A stretch of 64,000 bases of DNA from Pantoea cypripedii (GTDB lineage Bacteria; Pseudomonadota; Gammaproteobacteria; Enterobacterales; Enterobacteriaceae): NCBI RefSeq assembly GCF_002095535.1, contig NZ_MLJI01000001.1, forward strand, positions 4,226,412 through 4,290,411, in the 5' to 3' direction. Position 1 is the stretch's first letter; each line of letters starts with the position of its first letter. Below, in pieces: positions 46,216 to 58,817 of the stretch. The notes beneath the pieces were generated by a model. The model ran no database searches. It was not told the DNA's origin and was given only the letters and a program-made list of their open reading frames with translations. A program made the translations under genes and the position numbers.

Positions 46216-47067
46216 CTAAAGCGCCAGTTTTTCCAGCAATGGGAAGCCATAACGCTGTAGAACCGGTGATAATTGCAGCACTTCTTCATCCATCCGCGTG
46301 CAAAATGCCATGTTAGGCGCATCAGAAAGCGCAACAGGTGCCGCATGTTCCAATAACCAGGCAGTACGACGCGCAATTGCCGCGCCGGAATCCACCAGCC
46401 GCGTCCCTTCCGGCAACACCAGCTGTAACTCGTCACGCAATAAAGGGAAGTGGGTACAACCCAGCACCACCGTATCCGGCGGCTCCTTCATGCGTAGCCA
46501 TGGCTGTACCACACGGCGTACATCATCCAGCAGCACTTCTTCTCCGTGCAGTTTGGCTTCAGCCAATTCGACCAGCTCTGACGAGCCCAACATTTTGATT
46601 TGGCATTCACGGGCGAATTGCGCCACCAGTTCGTGAGTATAAGGACGTTTCACCGTTCCGCGTGTCGCCAGTAACCCCACCACCCCATTACGCGTTAAGC
46701 GCGCGGCAGGTTTAATGGCTGGCACCACCCCGACCACCGGGAAGGCAAACTTCGCACGCAGTGCAGGTAAAGAAACCGTACTGGCCGAGTTACAGGCAAT
46801 CACCACCAGTGCCAATGGAAAGTGCCGCGTAATGGCTTCGACGATCGAAACAACTCGCTCGACAATATAGGTTTCGGTTTTTTCGCCGTAGGGAAAACCT
46901 TCATTATCGAAGGCATAGAGATAATGGAGATCCGGCAGGAGTTGCCGAATCTCTTCATAGACGGAGAGCCCACCGACGCCGGAGTCAAACACCAGCACGG
47001 TGGGACGCAGATCAGAAGCTGTAGCTGGCGCTGAGGTAATACTCCGTTCCTGGAGTTTGATAGCCAT
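46216..47067 (-). CDS. murI: Glutamate racemase
   Basis: Makes D-glutamate for peptidoglycan. 283 aa from ATG 47067 (E. coli 285). Catalytic cysteines in 'IACNSAST' and 'LGCTHFPLL', N-terminal '[17 protein letters not shown]'. The 5' end overlaps the btuB 3' end by 56 bases, as in E. coli. It links D-Glu synthesis to the D-Glu degrading genes of the first 17 kb. Confidence 0.96.
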   Translation of the reverse strand: MAIKLQERSITSAPATASDLRPTVLVFDSGVGGLSVYEEIRQLLPDLHYLYAFDNEGFPYGEKTETYIVERVVSIVEAITRHFPLALVVIACNSASTVSLPALRAKFAFPVVGVVPAIKPAARLTRNGVVGLLATRGTVKRPYTHELVAQFARECQIKMLGSSELVELAEAKLHGEEVLLDDVRRVVQPWLRMKEPPDTVVLGCTHFPLLRDELQLVLPEGTRLVDSGAAIARRTAWLLEHAAPVALSDAPNMAFCTRMDEEVLQLSPVLQRYGFPLLEKLAL

Positions 47068-48886
47068 ACACTGTCTCGTAGTCTTTATCGAACAGGTTGG
47101 CAATTCTACCACGAACGGTGAGCTGAGAGGTGACCGGATACGACACTGCCAGATCCCATAAACTCACACCGCCCAGCTTAACGCGCTGCGCAGTATAGGA
47201 GTGGTTGTAATCATTGTCATAACGCTCACCAAGGTAGTGATAGGTGATGGACCAGTCAAAATCGAACACCGTCCAGTCGAGCTGGTATTTCACCTGCTGC
47301 TTAGCACGGCGCAACAATTGCTGATTGGTTTCTGCATCACGCGCATCGACATAATCATAAGAAAGGGTATGACTCAGCGGACCGGTGTCGAAAGACGCGG
47401 TGGCCTCAACGCCTTTAATGCGCGCTTTGTCGATGTTGTAGTAAACGTAGGTACTCGGATCGCTATCAATCAGGTTATCGATGTCATTGCGATAGCCCGA
47501 TACACGCCAGTTCACCGGTCCGGTTAACCCTTCAAAGCCACTCTCCCACTGTTTGCTTTCTTCCGGCTTCAGGTTCGGGTTGCCATAGGTCTGGCTATAA
47601 AGCTGAGCCAGGTTCGGGGCTTTATAGGCGGTGGCATAAGAAGCGAAGACGCGATAGCCATCAACAAATTCCCAGGCGGCGCTGCTCTGCCAGGTGCTGT
47701 GCCAGCCAAAGGCATTGTTGTCATCACCACGTACCGCACCTTCCAGCGTCACGCTGCCAAACTGCTGTTGAGCCGTGGCGTAAATGCCGGTATTACGCTG
47801 TTCCTGGCCATCCACTGTGGAATTGGTACCGGGTTCTGACGTTTGTTTCTGCCAGTCAACGCCGCCGCTAATAGCACCATGCCCCACCTGCACCGTGTTG
47901 CCCCACTGCAGGTTGTATTGCTGAACATCATCCAGCGAAGCGGTGGCATCATATTTACCCAGCTGCGGACTGTAGTTGTAATCTTTGGTGTGGCTGTAGC
48001 TGGCGATCAGCTGAGAAGAATAGATGCCCTGATTAAAGCGCAGTCCGGTGTCCCATGTCTGGCTGTAAAGCTGACGGGTATCAACGAAGGTGTTGGGTTC
48101 AACATAGGTCGGGTAGCCGTCATAAGCGGTTCGGTTATCAAAGCCGTAGCCCCGCACGAAGCCGCTGAACTGGTCGCTGAACTGATGTTCCAGTGAACCA
48201 TACAGGGTCTTGCTCATAAATCCGTCACGGTCTTTTTGCGCCGGATCGCCATAGATGTCTGGCAGGTTCGCCACCACATCATAGCCTTTGGTGTAAGTAT
48301 AGTTACCGGCCAGCGTCAGTTTGGTCGCATCACCCAGTTGCTGCTGCGTCGAGCCATCGTAGCTTTGATAACCTTTTGACCCGACACCCGCCGTCAGCGT
48401 AGTACCGGGTTTATCACGGCCGGTGATGATGTTCACCACGCCGCCGATAGCATCCGACCCATACACCGCCGAACGCGCACCACGGATATACTCGATGCGT
48501 TGCACCAGCGAGAGCGGAATCTGGCTGAGATCGGATGAACCGGAGATACCCGCCTGGTTCAGGCGCACCCCGTCGATCAGAATCAGTACATGGCTGGAAT
48601 TAGTACCACGGATAAACATCGAACTCTGCTGGCCGAGGCCGCCGTTTTGCGCAATATCCACGCCCGGCAGGCGACGCATCACATCGGTGAGGCTTTTTGC
48701 CTGCCAGCGATCAATGTCTTCCCGGGTAACCACCGTGGTGGGTGCCAGCACGGAAGAAACCGGCTGAGCAAAACGGTTGGCGGTAACGATTTGCGTATCA
48801 TCATCCTGCTGGGCATAGCCAAATTGCGCCCAGAGGGACACCGCCGTTGCACTGAAGGCAAACAGCGAAGCATGTGTTTTTTTCAT
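47012..48886 (-). CDS. btuB: Vitamin B12 outer-membrane receptor BtuB
   Basis: TonB-dependent transporter of 624 aa from the ATG at 48886. Signal peptide to GYA near residue 22, TonB box 'DTQIVTA', plug domain '[25 protein letters not shown]', 22-strand barrel and C-terminal aromatic 'YLSASYSF'. A cobalamin riboswitch precedes it. Confidence 0.96.
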   Translation of the reverse strand: MKKTHASLFAFSATAVSLWAQFGYAQQDDDTQIVTANRFAQPVSSVLAPTTVVTREDIDRWQAKSLTDVMRRLPGVDIAQNGGLGQQSSMFIRGTNSSHVLILIDGVRLNQAGISGSSDLSQIPLSLVQRIEYIRGARSAVYGSDAIGGVVNIITGRDKPGTTLTAGVGSKGYQSYDGSTQQQLGDATKLTLAGNYTYTKGYDVVANLPDIYGDPAQKDRDGFMSKTLYGSLEHQFSDQFSGFVRGYGFDNRTAYDGYPTYVEPNTFVDTRQLYSQTWDTGLRFNQGIYSSQLIASYSHTKDYNYSPQLGKYDATASLDDVQQYNLQWGNTVQVGHGAISGGVDWQKQTSEPGTNSTVDGQEQRNTGIYATAQQQFGSVTLEGAVRGDDNNAFGWHSTWQSSAAWEFVDGYRVFASYATAYKAPNLAQLYSQTYGNPNLKPEESKQWESGFEGLTGPVNWRVSGYRNDIDNLIDSDPSTYVYYNIDKARIKGVEATASFDTGPLSHTLSYDYVDARDAETNQQLLRRAKQQVKYQLDWTVFDFDWSITYHYLGERYDNDYNHSYTAQRVKLGGVSLWDLAVSYPVTSQLTVRGRIANLFDKDYETVYGYQTPGTEYYLSASYSF

Positions 48887-48961
48887 TGTTATAGCATCCA
48901 AAAGACGAAGCAGGATGCCGCAGGCATACGATCGATAGCACGCGATGATCGTACGAATTGC

Positions 48962-49122
48962 GACGTCACACCGGCAGGTCTTCGGGCTGAGAATCATTAA
49001 TGGTGAAGACTTCCCATCCCGCAGGACAGTGTCTGCATCAGCAATCACCACGACATTCATTACCGCTGCGCGTCAGCTCCAGATTCACACTGGATTCCCT
49101 TTTAACTCAAGGAGGCCGGCTG
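48962..49122 (-). ncRNA. Cobalamin riboswitch of btuB
   Basis: On the - strand the leader holds GCCGGCCTCCTTGAGTTAAA, AGGGAATCCAGTGTGAATCT, GCTGACGCGCAGCGGTAA and AGCCCGAAGACCTGCCG, matching the E. coli btuB element almost base for base. Binding adenosylcobalamin is expected to block btuB translation. Confidence 0.95.
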
Positions 49123-49247
49123 CCGCAGTCTACGGATAAGAAGGCCGGAAATCCAGACTTCCAGCCATCTTCTTTCGCGCAGAGCTGGACATCAGCAGGT
49201 GAATGCCTACAATCGCCCGGCAAGCAGGCTTATTACCAGGATTAAAG

Positions 49248-50351
49248 ATGACACCCGAACAACTCCCGATTGAACAATACGACGCGCAACTGGCGGAAAA
49301 AGTCAGCCGTTTGCAGGCGATGATGACACCATTTGCTGCGCCAGAGGTGGAGGTGTTTCGTTCACCGGTCAGTCACTACCGCATGCGTGCCGAATTCCGC
49401 ATCTGGCACGATGGTGACGATCTGTATCACATCATCTTTGATCAGCAGACCAAACAACGTATTCGGGTTGATCAATTTCCTGCTGCCAGTGAATTGATCA
49501 ACCAGCTGATGCCAAAAATGATCGACGCGATCCGTGATAACCGCGTCCTGCGCCATAAATTATTCCAGATCGATTATCTGTCGACGCTGAGCAACCAAAT
49601 CGTTATTTCCCTGCTCTATCACCGTAAGCTGGAAGAGGACTGGCAGCAGGCGGCGACGGCGTTACGCGATGCCCTGCGCGCTGAAGGCTTTGATGTCCAG
49701 TTAATTGGTCGCGCCACCAAAACCAAAATCTGTCTCGATCGTGATTACATTGATGAGCGCCTGCCGGTAGCGGGCAAAGAATTGATTTATCGTCAGGTAG
49801 AGAACAGTTTCACCCAGCCGAATGCGGCGATGAATATTCAGATGCTGGAGTGGGCGCTGGATGTGACACAAAACGCACGCGGCGATCTGCTGGAGTTGTA
49901 TTGCGGTAATGGTAACTTTTCGCTGGCGCTGGCACGGAATTTCCGTCGTGTATTAGCCACCGAAATTGCCAAACCTTCCGTGGCGGCGGCGCAGTACAAC
50001 ATTACGGCCAATCAGATTGATAACGTGCAGATCATCCGCATGGCGGCGGAAGAGTTTACCCAGGCCATGAACGGCGTGCGCAGCTTTAACCGCCTGGAAG
50101 GTATCGATCTGCAAAGTTATCAGTGTGAAACCATTTTCGTCGATCCACCGCGTAGCGGGCTGGACGCCGAAACGGTCCGGATGGTGCAGGCTTACCCGCG
50201 CATTCTTTATATCTCCTGCAACCCGCAGACGCTGTGCGACAATCTCGCTACGCTGGCGGAAACCCATGAGGTTGCAAGGCTGGCGTTGTTCGATCAGTTC
50301 CCCTACACCCATCATATGGAGTGTGGTGTGTTGCTGACGCGCAAAGCCTGA
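49248..50351 (+). CDS. trmA: tRNA (uracil-5-)-methyltransferase
   Basis: Makes ribothymidine 54 in tRNA. 367 aa (E. coli 366) from the ATG at 49248; an upstream ATG lacks homology. SAM motif '[16 protein letters not shown]', catalytic Cys in '[14 protein letters not shown]', Asp in '[11 protein letters not shown]'. Confidence 0.97.
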   Translation: MTPEQLPIEQYDAQLAEKVSRLQAMMTPFAAPEVEVFRSPVSHYRMRAEFRIWHDGDDLYHIIFDQQTKQRIRVDQFPAASELINQLMPKMIDAIRDNRVLRHKLFQIDYLSTLSNQIVISLLYHRKLEEDWQQAATALRDALRAEGFDVQLIGRATKTKICLDRDYIDERLPVAGKELIYRQVENSFTQPNAAMNIQMLEWALDVTQNARGDLLELYCGNGNFSLALARNFRRVLATEIAKPSVAAAQYNITANQIDNVQIIRMAAEEFTQAMNGVRSFNRLEGIDLQSYQCETIFVDPPRSGLDAETVRMVQAYPRILYISCNPQTLCDNLATLAETHEVARLALFDQFPYTHHMECGVLLTRKA

Positions 50352-50353
50352 AT

Positions 50354-50385
50354 AAAAAACGGGACCCTGAAGGTCCCGTTTTTTT
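50354..50385. terminator. trmA/yijD bidirectional terminator
   Basis: AACGGGACC/GGTCCCGTT stem followed by TTTTTT on + and preceded by AAAAA, between convergent genes. Confidence 0.9.
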
Positions 50386-50740
50386 AATTCTTGTTCTTCG
50401 GTCGCTTAAAGCGTGTCGCAATCCAGAACACCAGCGCTACCATCAGGATGGTAGGAATAAAGTTGGAGCCGATGTCCGGATACTCGGCGCGAACCAGTGC
50501 GCTGTAGACCAGAATCCCCAGCAGAAAAAACGCTGCGGCCAGCGAGGGCATACCTTCCGGCATATTACGATTCAGATAACGTTGATGCAGACACCAGGCC
50601 GCCAGGCCCAGGGCGATCAGCGGGAAAATCGAAAACGGCACAAATGCACTGAACAGCACCGAAAAGGAGCCGTTGATGGCTAAACCGGTGATAAAAGCCA
50701 GTAAAAGCGTTCCTTTATCGCGGGGGTTTTGCTCAATCAT
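50384..50740 (-). CDS. yijD: Inner-membrane protein YijD (DUF1422)
   Basis: 118-aa membrane protein with four hydrophobic segments ('GTLLLAFITGLAINGSFSVLF', and others). Length and position (next to fabR and trmA) match E. coli yijD, which has no known role. Confidence 0.94.
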   Translation of the reverse strand: MIEQNPRDKGTLLLAFITGLAINGSFSVLFSAFVPFSIFPLIALGLAAWCLHQRYLNRNMPEGMPSLAAAFFLLGILVYSALVRAEYPDIGSNFIPTILMVALVFWIATRFKRPKNKN

Positions 50741-50758
50741 TTCATTATCCTTATCACA

Positions 50759-51403
50759 TTACTCTTCGGGTTTTTCCAGTGTTACCGACAGGCGCTCCTG
50801 CTCCCGGCGATACCAGTAATACGCACCTTTGGCAATCATACGCAGCTGCAGCACCAGACGGTCTTCCAGCTTGCGACGTTGTTCAATATCCACATCCAGC
50901 GCTTCCGCACCAGCACTGAACACGATGGTGACCATCGCTTCCGCCTGCGCTTCGGTAAAACTGCGCGGCATGCGGTTCTCCAGCTCCAGGTAATCCGCCA
51001 GTTCGGCAATGAAGTGTTGAATTTCACGCGCAACTGCAGCACGAAACGCAGCAGAGGTTCCGGAACGCTCGCGTAGTAAGAGACGAAAAGCGTTGGGATT
51101 GTTCCCGATAAACTCCATAAAAGTTGCGACGGAGGTCTTAATAATGCTGCCGCCCTTGGCAATACGCTGGCGAGCCTGACGCATCAGCTGACGCAACATC
51201 AGGCCACTTTCGTCAACCATGGTCAGACCCAGTTCATCCACATCCCGGAAATGACGGTAAAACGAGGTGGGCGCAATGCCAGCTTCGCGAGCGACTTCTC
51301 TCAGGCTCAGGCTGGCGAAACTCCGTTCTGCACTTAACTGACTGAAGGCGGCTTCAATCAAAGAACGCCTTGTACGTTCTTTTTGTTGCGCTCTGACGCC
51401 CAT
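50759..51403 (-). CDS. fabR: TetR-type repressor FabR
   Basis: 214-aa repressor of unsaturated fatty acid synthesis (fabA, fabB in E. coli). N-terminal HTH '[19 protein letters not shown]' to '[18 protein letters not shown]' is nearly identical to E. coli FabR. An extended upstream start (51493) has no support. Divergent from sthA, 18 bases before yijD. Confidence 0.97.
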   Translation of the reverse strand: MGVRAQQKERTRRSLIEAAFSQLSAERSFASLSLREVAREAGIAPTSFYRHFRDVDELGLTMVDESGLMLRQLMRQARQRIAKGGSIIKTSVATFMEFIGNNPNAFRLLLRERSGTSAAFRAAVAREIQHFIAELADYLELENRMPRSFTEAQAEAMVTIVFSAGAEALDVDIEQRRKLEDRLVLQLRMIAKGAYYWYRREQERLSVTLEKPEE

Positions 51404-51596
51404 TCTCTCTGCCCTGTGAGTAATCAGGCAGGCACTATAACAAACTTTGTCGCCGCCAGTGCCGCAAAGTTTGTGAACGCCTGTGAACCTCACGCTTTGT
51501 CAAAATCAGGCAAAAATCGCTGTTAGAATTCAGAAGTGCGCGGCGAGATGTTAGAATCTCGTTGTAAAAATGTATAGAAACATAGGACGTACTGGT

Positions 51597-52997
51597 ATGC
51601 AAAAGTCTTACGATTACGATGCCATTGTGATTGGCTCCGGTCCGGGCGGTGAAGGTGCGGCCATGGGGCTGGTGAAGCAGGGAGCGCGCATCGCAGTGAT
51701 CGAACGCTACCATAACATCGGCGGCGGTTGTACTCACTGGGGCACCATCCCTTCCAAAGCGTTGCGTCATGCTGTCAGCCGTATTATCGAGTTCAATCAA
51801 AATCCCCTTTATAGCGACCACACCCGACTTCTGCGCTCCTCTTTTGCAGATATCCTTAACCACACCGAAAACGTCATCAGCCAGCAAACTTCGATGCGGC
51901 AGGGTTTTTACGAGCGTAACCGGTGTGAGCTCTATCAGGGCGATGCGCATTTTGTTGATGCCAACACCATCGAAGTGGAACAACCGGATGGCACCCGCGA
52001 ACGCTTAACCGCAGAAAAGTTTGTCATTGCTTGCGGATCGCGCCCTTATCATCCGAATGATGTCGATTTCACCCATCCACGTATTTATGACTCCGATTCG
52101 ATCCTCAATCTGCACCATGAACCGGGTCACGTCATTATCTATGGTGCCGGGGTGATCGGCTGTGAATATGCCTCCATTTTCCGCGGTCTGAACGTGAAGG
52201 TTGACCTGATCAACACCCGCGATCGCTTGCTGGCGTTTCTCGACCAGGAAATGTCGGATTCCTTGTCTTACCACTTCTGGAACAGCGGCGTGGTGATTCG
52301 TCACAACGAAGAGTTTGAGAAGATTGAAGGCGTGGACGATGGCGTCATCATTCACCTCAAATCCGGCAAGAAGGTGAAAGCAGATTGCCTGCTGTACGCC
52401 AATGGTCGAACCGGTAATACCGATTCACTGGCGCTGGAAAATGTCGGTCTGGAAGCTGATGGCCGTGGTCTGCTGAAGGTTAACAGCATGTACCAGACGG
52501 CACAGCCGCATATTTATGCGGTCGGTGACGTAATCGGTTATCCGAGCCTGGCTTCAGCCGCCTATGACCAGGGCCGCATCGCTGCTCAGGCCATCATCAA
52601 AGGTGAAGCCACCGCGCATCTGATTGAAGATATCCCCACCGGGATTTACACCATTCCGGAGATCAGTTCAGTCGGGAAAACGGAACAGCAGCTGACCGCC
52701 ATGAAAGTGCCGTATGAGGTGGGACGTGCGCAGTTCAAACACCTGGCGCGTGCGCAGATTGTCGGGATGAATGTGGGTAGCCTGAAGATCCTGTTCCACC
52801 GTGAAACCAAAGAAATTCTCGGCATTCATTGCTTTGGCGAACGTGCGGCGGAAATCATTCATATCGGCCAGGCCATCATGGAACAGAAAAATGGCGGTAA
52901 CACGATTGAATACTTCGTGAATACCACCTTTAACTATCCCACGATGGCCGAAGCCTATCGCGTTGCCGCGTTAAATGGCTTAAACCGCCTGTTTTAA
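51597..52997 (+). CDS. sthA: Soluble pyridine nucleotide transhydrogenase
   Basis: FAD enzyme moving electrons from NADPH to NAD+, 466 aa like E. coli. '[20 protein letters not shown]' FAD fold, '[17 protein letters not shown]' where one usual cysteine is Thr (as in SthA, not a disulfide reductase), and the dimerisation C-terminus. The start at 51597 matches E. coli length; an earlier ATG at 51570 adds nine residues. Confidence 0.97.
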   Translation: MQKSYDYDAIVIGSGPGGEGAAMGLVKQGARIAVIERYHNIGGGCTHWGTIPSKALRHAVSRIIEFNQNPLYSDHTRLLRSSFADILNHTENVISQQTSMRQGFYERNRCELYQGDAHFVDANTIEVEQPDGTRERLTAEKFVIACGSRPYHPNDVDFTHPRIYDSDSILNLHHEPGHVIIYGAGVIGCEYASIFRGLNVKVDLINTRDRLLAFLDQEMSDSLSYHFWNSGVVIRHNEEFEKIEGVDDGVIIHLKSGKKVKADCLLYANGRTGNTDSLALENVGLEADGRGLLKVNSMYQTAQPHIYAVGDVIGYPSLASAAYDQGRIAAQAIIKGEATAHLIEDIPTGIYTIPEISSVGKTEQQLTAMKVPYEVGRAQFKHLARAQIVGMNVGSLKILFHRETKEILGIHCFGERAAEIIHIGQAIMEQKNGGNTIEYFVNTTFNYPTMAEAYRVAALNGLNRLF

Positions 52998-53897
52998 CGT
53001 GTTATCGAGATAGCTCTGCATGTGGGTTTTGATCGCTTCTGCCAGCTGCTCATAGCGGCTGCGCAGAGGCGAGCCGGGACGATAAACCAGCGCGATGGTA
53101 CGCTGTGGCACTGGCTTATAACACGGCAGATAACACACGCCATCACGCACGCGCTCGTTCGGCACCGCCAGCGCAGGCAATAACGTGATGCCACTTCCGG
53201 CAGCGACCATATTGCGCAACGTTTCCAGGCTGGTAGCACGGAAATGGGTGTCTTCATCAGCGCCTGCTTCAAAGCAGAAACCCATCGCCTGATCGCGCAG
53301 GCAGTGGCCATCTTCCAGCATCAGCAACTTTTCACCGGCCAGATCCGACATGGGTACACGATCGCGATCGTGCCACGGGTGATCCTCGTAGATCGCCAGC
53401 TTCATCGGCTCGTCAAACAGCGGCACCTCGATAAAGGCTTCGCTCTCTTTCACCAGCGCCAGAATTGCACAGTCGAGTTTGCCGCTATCGAGTTGTGACA
53501 ATAGCTGCTGCGTCTGCGCTTCGTGCAGATACATTTCAAGCTTGGGAAAGGTCTGATGCAGCATCGGGATGATTTGCGGCAACAGATAAGGCCCGGTGGT
53601 GGGGATAAGCCCAATGTGCAACGGCCCGGACATGGTTTCGCCCTGCTGGCTGGCCATCTCCTTCAGTACCTTCACTTCACGCAGCACGGTGCGCGCCTGA
53701 TCCACCAGCAACAGCCCAGCCTGGGTAAACAATACCTTACGGCTGGTGCGTTCCAGCAGCATGACGCCCAGTTCATCTTCCAGTTTACGAATTTGTCCGC
53801 TCAGCGTTGGCTGGCTGACATGGCAGGCATCCGCTGCACGGCGGAAGTGACGGTGCTCCGCAAGCGAAACCAGATACTCCAGATCACGAATGTTCAT
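52980..53897 (-). CDS. oxyR: Hydrogen peroxide sensor OxyR
   Basis: 305-aa LysR regulator, same length as E. coli. Redox cysteines C199 and C208 lie in '[17 protein letters not shown]'. HTH in '[26 protein letters not shown]'. The 3' end overlaps sthA by 18 bases. The oxyR-oxyS control region is conserved upstream. Confidence 0.97.
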   Translation of the reverse strand: MNIRDLEYLVSLAEHRHFRRAADACHVSQPTLSGQIRKLEDELGVMLLERTSRKVLFTQAGLLLVDQARTVLREVKVLKEMASQQGETMSGPLHIGLIPTTGPYLLPQIIPMLHQTFPKLEMYLHEAQTQQLLSQLDSGKLDCAILALVKESEAFIEVPLFDEPMKLAIYEDHPWHDRDRVPMSDLAGEKLLMLEDGHCLRDQAMGFCFEAGADEDTHFRATSLETLRNMVAAGSGITLLPALAVPNERVRDGVCYLPCYKPVPQRTIALVYRPGSPLRSRYEQLAEAIKTHMQSYLDNTLKQAV

Positions 53898-53928
53898 TGA
53901 TATCCTCCGAACCACGATAGCCCGTGGC

Positions 53929-53963
53929 GATAGATAGAATAGCAATGAACGATTAGCCCTATC
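53929..53963. promoter_or_regulatory. OxyR-binding region between oxyR and oxyS
   Basis: CGATAGATAGAATAGCAATG plus AACGATTAGCCCTATC is close to the E. coli oxyR-oxyS operator, with ATAG/CTAT type quarter-sites. It is expected to autoregulate oxyR and to switch on oxyS after oxidation. Confidence 0.75.
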
Positions 53964-54018
53964 AAGCCACTGACAGGAATAATACGTGCCATCTGAAGCA
54001 ATGATGAAAAAAGGCTGA

Positions 54019-54156
54019 GAAGACGGAGCAACACCTGCAATCAGTCTGATAAATCACTGTGTTGGCCGGGAGTGCCAGCCCTTTGATGATGTGCCTATAA
54101 AATAATGAAATTCCGAAGCTAGAGGTTGGCGGGCTATCCATAGCCCGCTTTTTTTT
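54019..54156 (+). ncRNA. oxyS: OxyS-like small RNA
   Basis: The 5' part GAAGACGGAGCAACACCT matches the start of E. coli OxyS (GAAACGGAGCGGCACCT). It begins about 55 bases after the OxyR site and ends with GCGGGCTAT/ATAGCCCGC plus eight T, about 138 nt in all. E. coli OxyS is 109 nt, so the middle is longer and diverged. The end lies 5 bases from the argH stop, transcribed toward it. Confidence 0.65.
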
Positions 54157-54160
54157 GGCC

Positions 54161-55534
54161 TTAGCTCAGGCGTTGTTGCGCTTCCTGAATCGCCAGCGCC
54201 ACCTGCTGTGGTGCCACACCGCCACGGGCGTTACGCTTATCCAGGCAGGATTGCAGCGACAGAATCGGATAAACATCCTCCTCAATCACCGCACTGAACT
54301 GCTTCAGTTGCGCCAGGCTTAACGCTTCCAGCGCCACGCCCTGTTTAATCGCTTCTACCACCGCTTCACCGACGATATGGTGCGCTTCACGGAACGGCAC
54401 GCCTTTAGCAACCAGATAATCCGCCAGTTCAGTGGAGTTCGCATAGCCCTGCTCCGCCGCTTCCTGGCAACGTGGACGTTTTACCTGAATACCGTCCAAC
54501 ACCAGTACCGACATATGCAGACAATCCAGCCAGGTGTCGAGCGCATCGAACAAGCCTTCTTTGTCTTCCTGCATATCTTTGTTGTAGGCCAGCGGCAGGC
54601 CTTTCAGCGTCATCATCATGCCGGTCAATGCGCCCTGCACACGGCCACATTTGCCGCGAATCAGCTCCAGCGCATCCGGGTTTTTCTTCTGCGGCATCAG
54701 TGAGGAACCGGACGTCACTTTGTCCGACAGCTCCACAAAGCCCGCTTCGCCGGTGTTGAAGAAAATCATGTCTTCAGCAAAGCGTGACAAATGCACCATA
54801 CCGATGGATGCATCAGACAGCAGCTCCAGCACGTGGTCGCGGTCAGAAACGGTATCGAGGCTGTTGCGGGTGGCAGAAGCAAAACCTAACCACCCTGCCA
54901 GCTGCTGGCGATCGATTTCGTAAGCGGTACCGGCCAGTGCACCACAACCCAACGGGCTGACGTCAAGACGCTTCAGGGTGTCCTGTAAACGGCTTTCATC
55001 ACGCGCCAGCATTTCAACATAGGCAAGGCACCAGTGGGCAAAAGTTACCGGCTGGGCGCGTTGCAGGTGGGTATAACCCGGCATCACCGCGTCCTGATTC
55101 GCTTCAGCCGTCGCCACCAGCGCTTTCTGCAGCTCACGCGTCGCGTCCAGCAGCACCGCAACCTGCTCTTTGCACCACAGTTTCAAATCGGTGGCGACCT
55201 GATCATTACGGCTACGGCCAGTGTGCAGCTTTTTACCCAGCGCCCCGACTTTATCAATCAGTTTGCCTTCCACCCAGCTGTGGATGTCTTCGGCATCGCT
55301 CTGCAGAATCTGCTGCGGATTGGCGCGCACTTCGGCCAGCAGCGCCTGTAACGCCGCCTCCAGCTGCTGCTGTTCGTCGCTGCTCAGGACATTGACCGTG
55401 ACCAGCGCTTTTGACCAGGCGACAGAACCGATGATGTCCTGCTCCGCCAGGCGATAGTCGAAACGCAGCGAGTCATTGAATTGTTTGAACCGTTGGTCTG
55501 CTGCCTGGGTAAAGCGTCCACCCCAAAGTGCCAT
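54161..55534 (-). CDS. argH: Argininosuccinate lyase
   Basis: Last step of arginine synthesis, 457 aa, as E. coli. Signature '[12 protein letters not shown]' (about residues 280-291), N-terminal '[20 protein letters not shown]'. Last gene of argCBGH. Confidence 0.98.
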   Translation of the reverse strand: MALWGGRFTQAADQRFKQFNDSLRFDYRLAEQDIIGSVAWSKALVTVNVLSSDEQQQLEAALQALLAEVRANPQQILQSDAEDIHSWVEGKLIDKVGALGKKLHTGRSRNDQVATDLKLWCKEQVAVLLDATRELQKALVATAEANQDAVMPGYTHLQRAQPVTFAHWCLAYVEMLARDESRLQDTLKRLDVSPLGCGALAGTAYEIDRQQLAGWLGFASATRNSLDTVSDRDHVLELLSDASIGMVHLSRFAEDMIFFNTGEAGFVELSDKVTSGSSLMPQKKNPDALELIRGKCGRVQGALTGMMMTLKGLPLAYNKDMQEDKEGLFDALDTWLDCLHMSVLVLDGIQVKRPRCQEAAEQGYANSTELADYLVAKGVPFREAHHIVGEAVVEAIKQGVALEALSLAQLKQFSAVIEEDVYPILSLQSCLDKRNARGGVAPQQVALAIQEAQQRLS

Positions 55535-55607
55535 CTGAATACTCCTGAATGCTGTTAAACAAAGGGCGGCCCGAAGCCGCCCTTGTGAATGTGTCGTTCG
55601 CGCGGAA

Positions 55608-56825
55608 TTACTTTTTCTGCTCGTTCAGCGCACGGATGCGTGAAGAGAGCGAGAACAGACGGATAAAGCCGCCCGCGTGACGGTGATCGTACACTTCGTC
55701 TTCGCCGAAGGTCGCAAACTCTTCCGAGTACAGGCTGTTAGCGGATTTCTTCTGAATTGCGGTAGCCTGGCCTTTGTACAGCTGCAGTACCACTTCGCCG
55801 TTAACCAGCTCCGCCAGCGACTCGGCAGCTGCCTGGATAGACTGACGCAGCGGCGCAAACCAGCGACCGTCATACACCACGTATGACATTTCCTGGCCCA
55901 GCTGCTCACGCCATTTGAAGCTGTCACGGTCCAGAACCAGCTGCTCAACCGCACGCAGGGCGTTGACCATAATGGTGCCCCCTGGGGTTTCATAGCAACC
56001 ACGGGATTTGATCCCCACCAGACGGTTTTCCACGATGTCGATACGGCCTACGCCGTGCTTCGCACCCAGCACATTCAGTTTTTCCAGACAGGCGAACGGG
56101 CTGAGCTTCTCGCCATTCACCGCCACCACGCGACCTTTTTCTACGGTCACGGTGACGTTTTCCGGCTGATCCGGCGCTTCCAGCGGATCGACGGTCCACA
56201 CCCAGCAATCTTTGTTCGGTGCGTTCCACGGGCTTTCCAGCACGCCACCTTCGGTGGAGATGTGCCATGCGTTCTCGTCACGGCTGTAGATTTTTTCCAG
56301 CGACGCGGTGGTCGGGATGTTGCGCTCTTTCAGGTAGTCGAGCAGCGCTTCACGTGAACGCAGGTTCCATTCACGCCATGGAGCCACCACTTTCAGCTGC
56401 GGTGCCAGCGCGGTATAGGTGGTTTCAAAACGCACCTGGTCGTTACCTTTACCGGTCGCGCCGTGACACAGGGCATCGGCACCCACTTTCAGTGCCAGCT
56501 CAACCTGCGCTTTGGCGATAATCGGACGCGCCATGGAAGTACCCAGCAGGTAGGTGCCTTCGTACAGCGCACCGGTCTGCAGTACCGGGTAAACATATTC
56601 GCTGATGAATTCTTCACGCAGGTCAACCACGTGGCACTCAGAGGCACCTGATTGTAGTGCTTTCTTCTCAACGCCATCCAGATCGGCAGGGTCCTGGCCG
56701 ATATTTGCCACGAAGGCCACCACTTCACAGCCGCCGTAGTTCTCTTTCAGCCATGGAATGATGGCAGACGTATCAAGGCCGCCAGAGTAAGCCAGAACAA
56801 TTTTTTTGATGCCTTGCGTTTGCAT
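55608..56825 (-). CDS. argG: Argininosuccinate synthase, short type, within argCBGH
   Basis: 405-aa synthase with '[17 protein letters not shown]' P-loop. It joins citrulline and aspartate. E. coli argG is an unlinked 447-aa form; here the gene lies between argB and argH, the layout seen in Erwiniaceae, Yersinia and Vibrio. Confidence 0.97.
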   Translation of the reverse strand: MQTQGIKKIVLAYSGGLDTSAIIPWLKENYGGCEVVAFVANIGQDPADLDGVEKKALQSGASECHVVDLREEFISEYVYPVLQTGALYEGTYLLGTSMARPIIAKAQVELALKVGADALCHGATGKGNDQVRFETTYTALAPQLKVVAPWREWNLRSREALLDYLKERNIPTTASLEKIYSRDENAWHISTEGGVLESPWNAPNKDCWVWTVDPLEAPDQPENVTVTVEKGRVVAVNGEKLSPFACLEKLNVLGAKHGVGRIDIVENRLVGIKSRGCYETPGGTIMVNALRAVEQLVLDRDSFKWREQLGQEMSYVVYDGRWFAPLRQSIQAAAESLAELVNGEVVLQLYKGQATAIQKKSANSLYSEEFATFGEDEVYDHRHAGGFIRLFSLSSRIRALNEQKK

Positions 56826-56849
56826 TTCGTAATCCTTGAATCAGTGTCG

Positions 56850-57626
56850 TTAAGCGAGAATCCGGGTGCCAATCGACACGCCGTTGAAAAGGGTTGGCAG
56901 CTGTTCAGCATGACGCCAGCTGGCAATATCCACCGGGCGACCCAGGGTACGTGCCGCATCCAGCGCTGCGTTAACTTTAACGATCATGCCATCGGTAATG
57001 ATGCCCTGAGCAATCAGCTGCTCGGCTTTTGCTGCGGTCATTTCCGCGATGCGCTGACCTTTGCCATCCAGAATGCCGCTGACATCAGACAACAGTACCA
57101 GATCCGCACCAATGGTTGCTGCCAGCGCTGTCGCCGCCTGGTCCGCGTTGACGTTCATCAGCTCACCCGCGTCGGTGATACCGATGGAGCTGATCACCGG
57201 CATATAGCCTGCGCCCAGCAGCGTGTTCACCAGCATCGGGTTACCTGGCGTCGCGTTACCCACATGGCCCAGTTCTTCGTCGAACTGCGCAACATTCACC
57301 AGGCCAGCATCACCCAGGCATAAACCTACTGCATTGATGCCATATTTCTTCGCCCAGGCCAGCAGAGTTTTGTTGGCCGTGCCTGCCAGGGCACCAGTAA
57401 TAATGTCAATCTGATCGGCTGGCGTCACGCGCAAACCGTTCTTCTTTTTCACCGGCAGCGCGAGCTTCTTCATCAGCTCATCCACCAGGCAGCCGCCGCC
57501 ATGCACGATGATCAGCGGACGCTGATATTCGGTGCGGTACGCCAGCAGTGCATCAAACAGACGGGCCAGCGCTTCTTCGCTGTCCAGCAGGACGCCACCC
57601 AGTTTAATAATCAGAGGATTGGTCAT
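56850..57626 (-). CDS. argB: Acetylglutamate kinase
   Basis: 258-aa amino acid kinase ('[18 protein letters not shown]', '[17 protein letters not shown]'). Phosphorylates N-acetyl-L-glutamate, the same compound that DgcN-DgcA would make from D-Glu. Confidence 0.98.
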   Translation of the reverse strand: MTNPLIIKLGGVLLDSEEALARLFDALLAYRTEYQRPLIIVHGGGCLVDELMKKLALPVKKKNGLRVTPADQIDIITGALAGTANKTLLAWAKKYGINAVGLCLGDAGLVNVAQFDEELGHVGNATPGNPMLVNTLLGAGYMPVISSIGITDAGELMNVNADQAATALAATIGADLVLLSDVSGILDGKGQRIAEMTAAKAEQLIAQGIITDGMIVKVNAALDAARTLGRPVDIASWRHAEQLPTLFNGVSIGTRILA

Positions 57627-57644
57627 GGTTTACTTACTCGCCCG

Positions 57645-58649
57645 TTAAATCAGAGACAGCGTTTCGGGGAAGCCGAAACGGATATTCAGACACTGCACCG
57701 CCTGGGAAGAGGCACCTTTCAGCAGGTTGTCTTCAGCGGCAACCACAATCAGGTGCTCACCCTGCACGGCAAAACCGATATCGCAGAATGGCAGGCCGAC
57801 CACGCCTTTCAGCGCCGGAACACCTTTCTTATAGAGACGCACCAGCGGTTTGTCATGGTAGGCGTTGTGGAAGGCTTCCGCCACATCCTGTTCACTCACG
57901 CCAGGCTTCAGGCGGCAGGTAATGGTGGCGAGAATGCCGCGCGGGAAATTGCCCAGATGCGGCGTAAAGATTACCGGCGTGCCGAGGTGGGCAACAATTT
58001 CCGGATGATGACGATGATTGAAGATGCCATACGGTTGCAGGCTGACTTCGCAGAAGCTGGTGGTGACGCTGGCTTTGCGTCCGGCACCGCTCACGCCACT
58101 GGTGGCATTGATCACCGGCCACTGCGCTTCATTGAGCAGGCCTGCTTCCACCAATGGTTTCAGCGCCAGCTGTGAGGCGGTCGGATAGCAACCCGGCACC
58201 GCCACCAGCTGTGCTTCTTTAATTTTTTCGTGCTGCCATTCAGCCAGGCCGTAAACCGCTTTATCCAGCCAGTCGCCGTGCTGATGGGTGAAACCGTAAT
58301 ATTGGGTATAGAAAGCATCGTCGTTAACGCGGAACGCACCGGAGAGATCGAAGACCACGCAACCCGCTTTCAGGAATTCCGGTGCCAGATCGTGGCTGAC
58401 TTCATGCGCCGTGGCGAGGAAAACCACATCGACTTTATCCGCCCATTCCGCCGCATCACTCAGCGGCTGCAACGGCAGGTCGACAATCCCTTTCAGCTGA
58501 GGATGCAGATCGGACAGTAACTTTCCGGCATCCGGGCTTTGCGCTGAAACCGCTAAAGCGGTTATGTTCATATGCGGATGGCGATTCAGGTAGGTGGCAA
58601 GCTCTACGCCAGCATAACCACTGGCACCAACGATCAGCGTATTCAACAT
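57645..58649 (-). CDS. argC: N-acetyl-gamma-glutamyl-phosphate reductase
   Basis: 334 aa (same as E. coli). N-terminal '[13 protein letters not shown]' and catalytic Cys in '[15 protein letters not shown]'. The ATG at 58649 matches E. coli; the frame runs 90 bases further but without homology. First gene of argCBGH. Confidence 0.98.
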   Translation of the reverse strand: MLNTLIVGASGYAGVELATYLNRHPHMNITALAVSAQSPDAGKLLSDLHPQLKGIVDLPLQPLSDAAEWADKVDVVFLATAHEVSHDLAPEFLKAGCVVFDLSGAFRVNDDAFYTQYYGFTHQHGDWLDKAVYGLAEWQHEKIKEAQLVAVPGCYPTASQLALKPLVEAGLLNEAQWPVINATSGVSGAGRKASVTTSFCEVSLQPYGIFNHRHHPEIVAHLGTPVIFTPHLGNFPRGILATITCRLKPGVSEQDVAEAFHNAYHDKPLVRLYKKGVPALKGVVGLPFCDIGFAVQGEHLIVVAAEDNLLKGASSQAVQCLNIRFGFPETLSLI

Positions 58650-58753
58650 CAGGCTGTATACCTTATTACAGTCACACGTTCCGGGTCGCGGCCTTGCCCC
58701 GTTGCCCACGATGCCGTTTGCAGAAAATTTACTGTTCACATGCAGACGACGTT

Positions 58754-58792
58754 AATGTATTTTTATTCACTATTAATGCATGAATATTGATA
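58754..58792. promoter_or_regulatory. Tandem ARG boxes (ArgR operator)
   Basis: AATGTATTTTTATTCACT (58754-58771) and AATGCATGAATATTGATA (58775-58792) match 9 and 8 of the 10 fixed consensus bases and are 21 bases apart, the standard spacing. Shared by divergent argE and argC. Confidence 0.9.
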
Positions 58793-58817
58793 CATCCTAA
58801 CCCAAGGACCGTCAACA

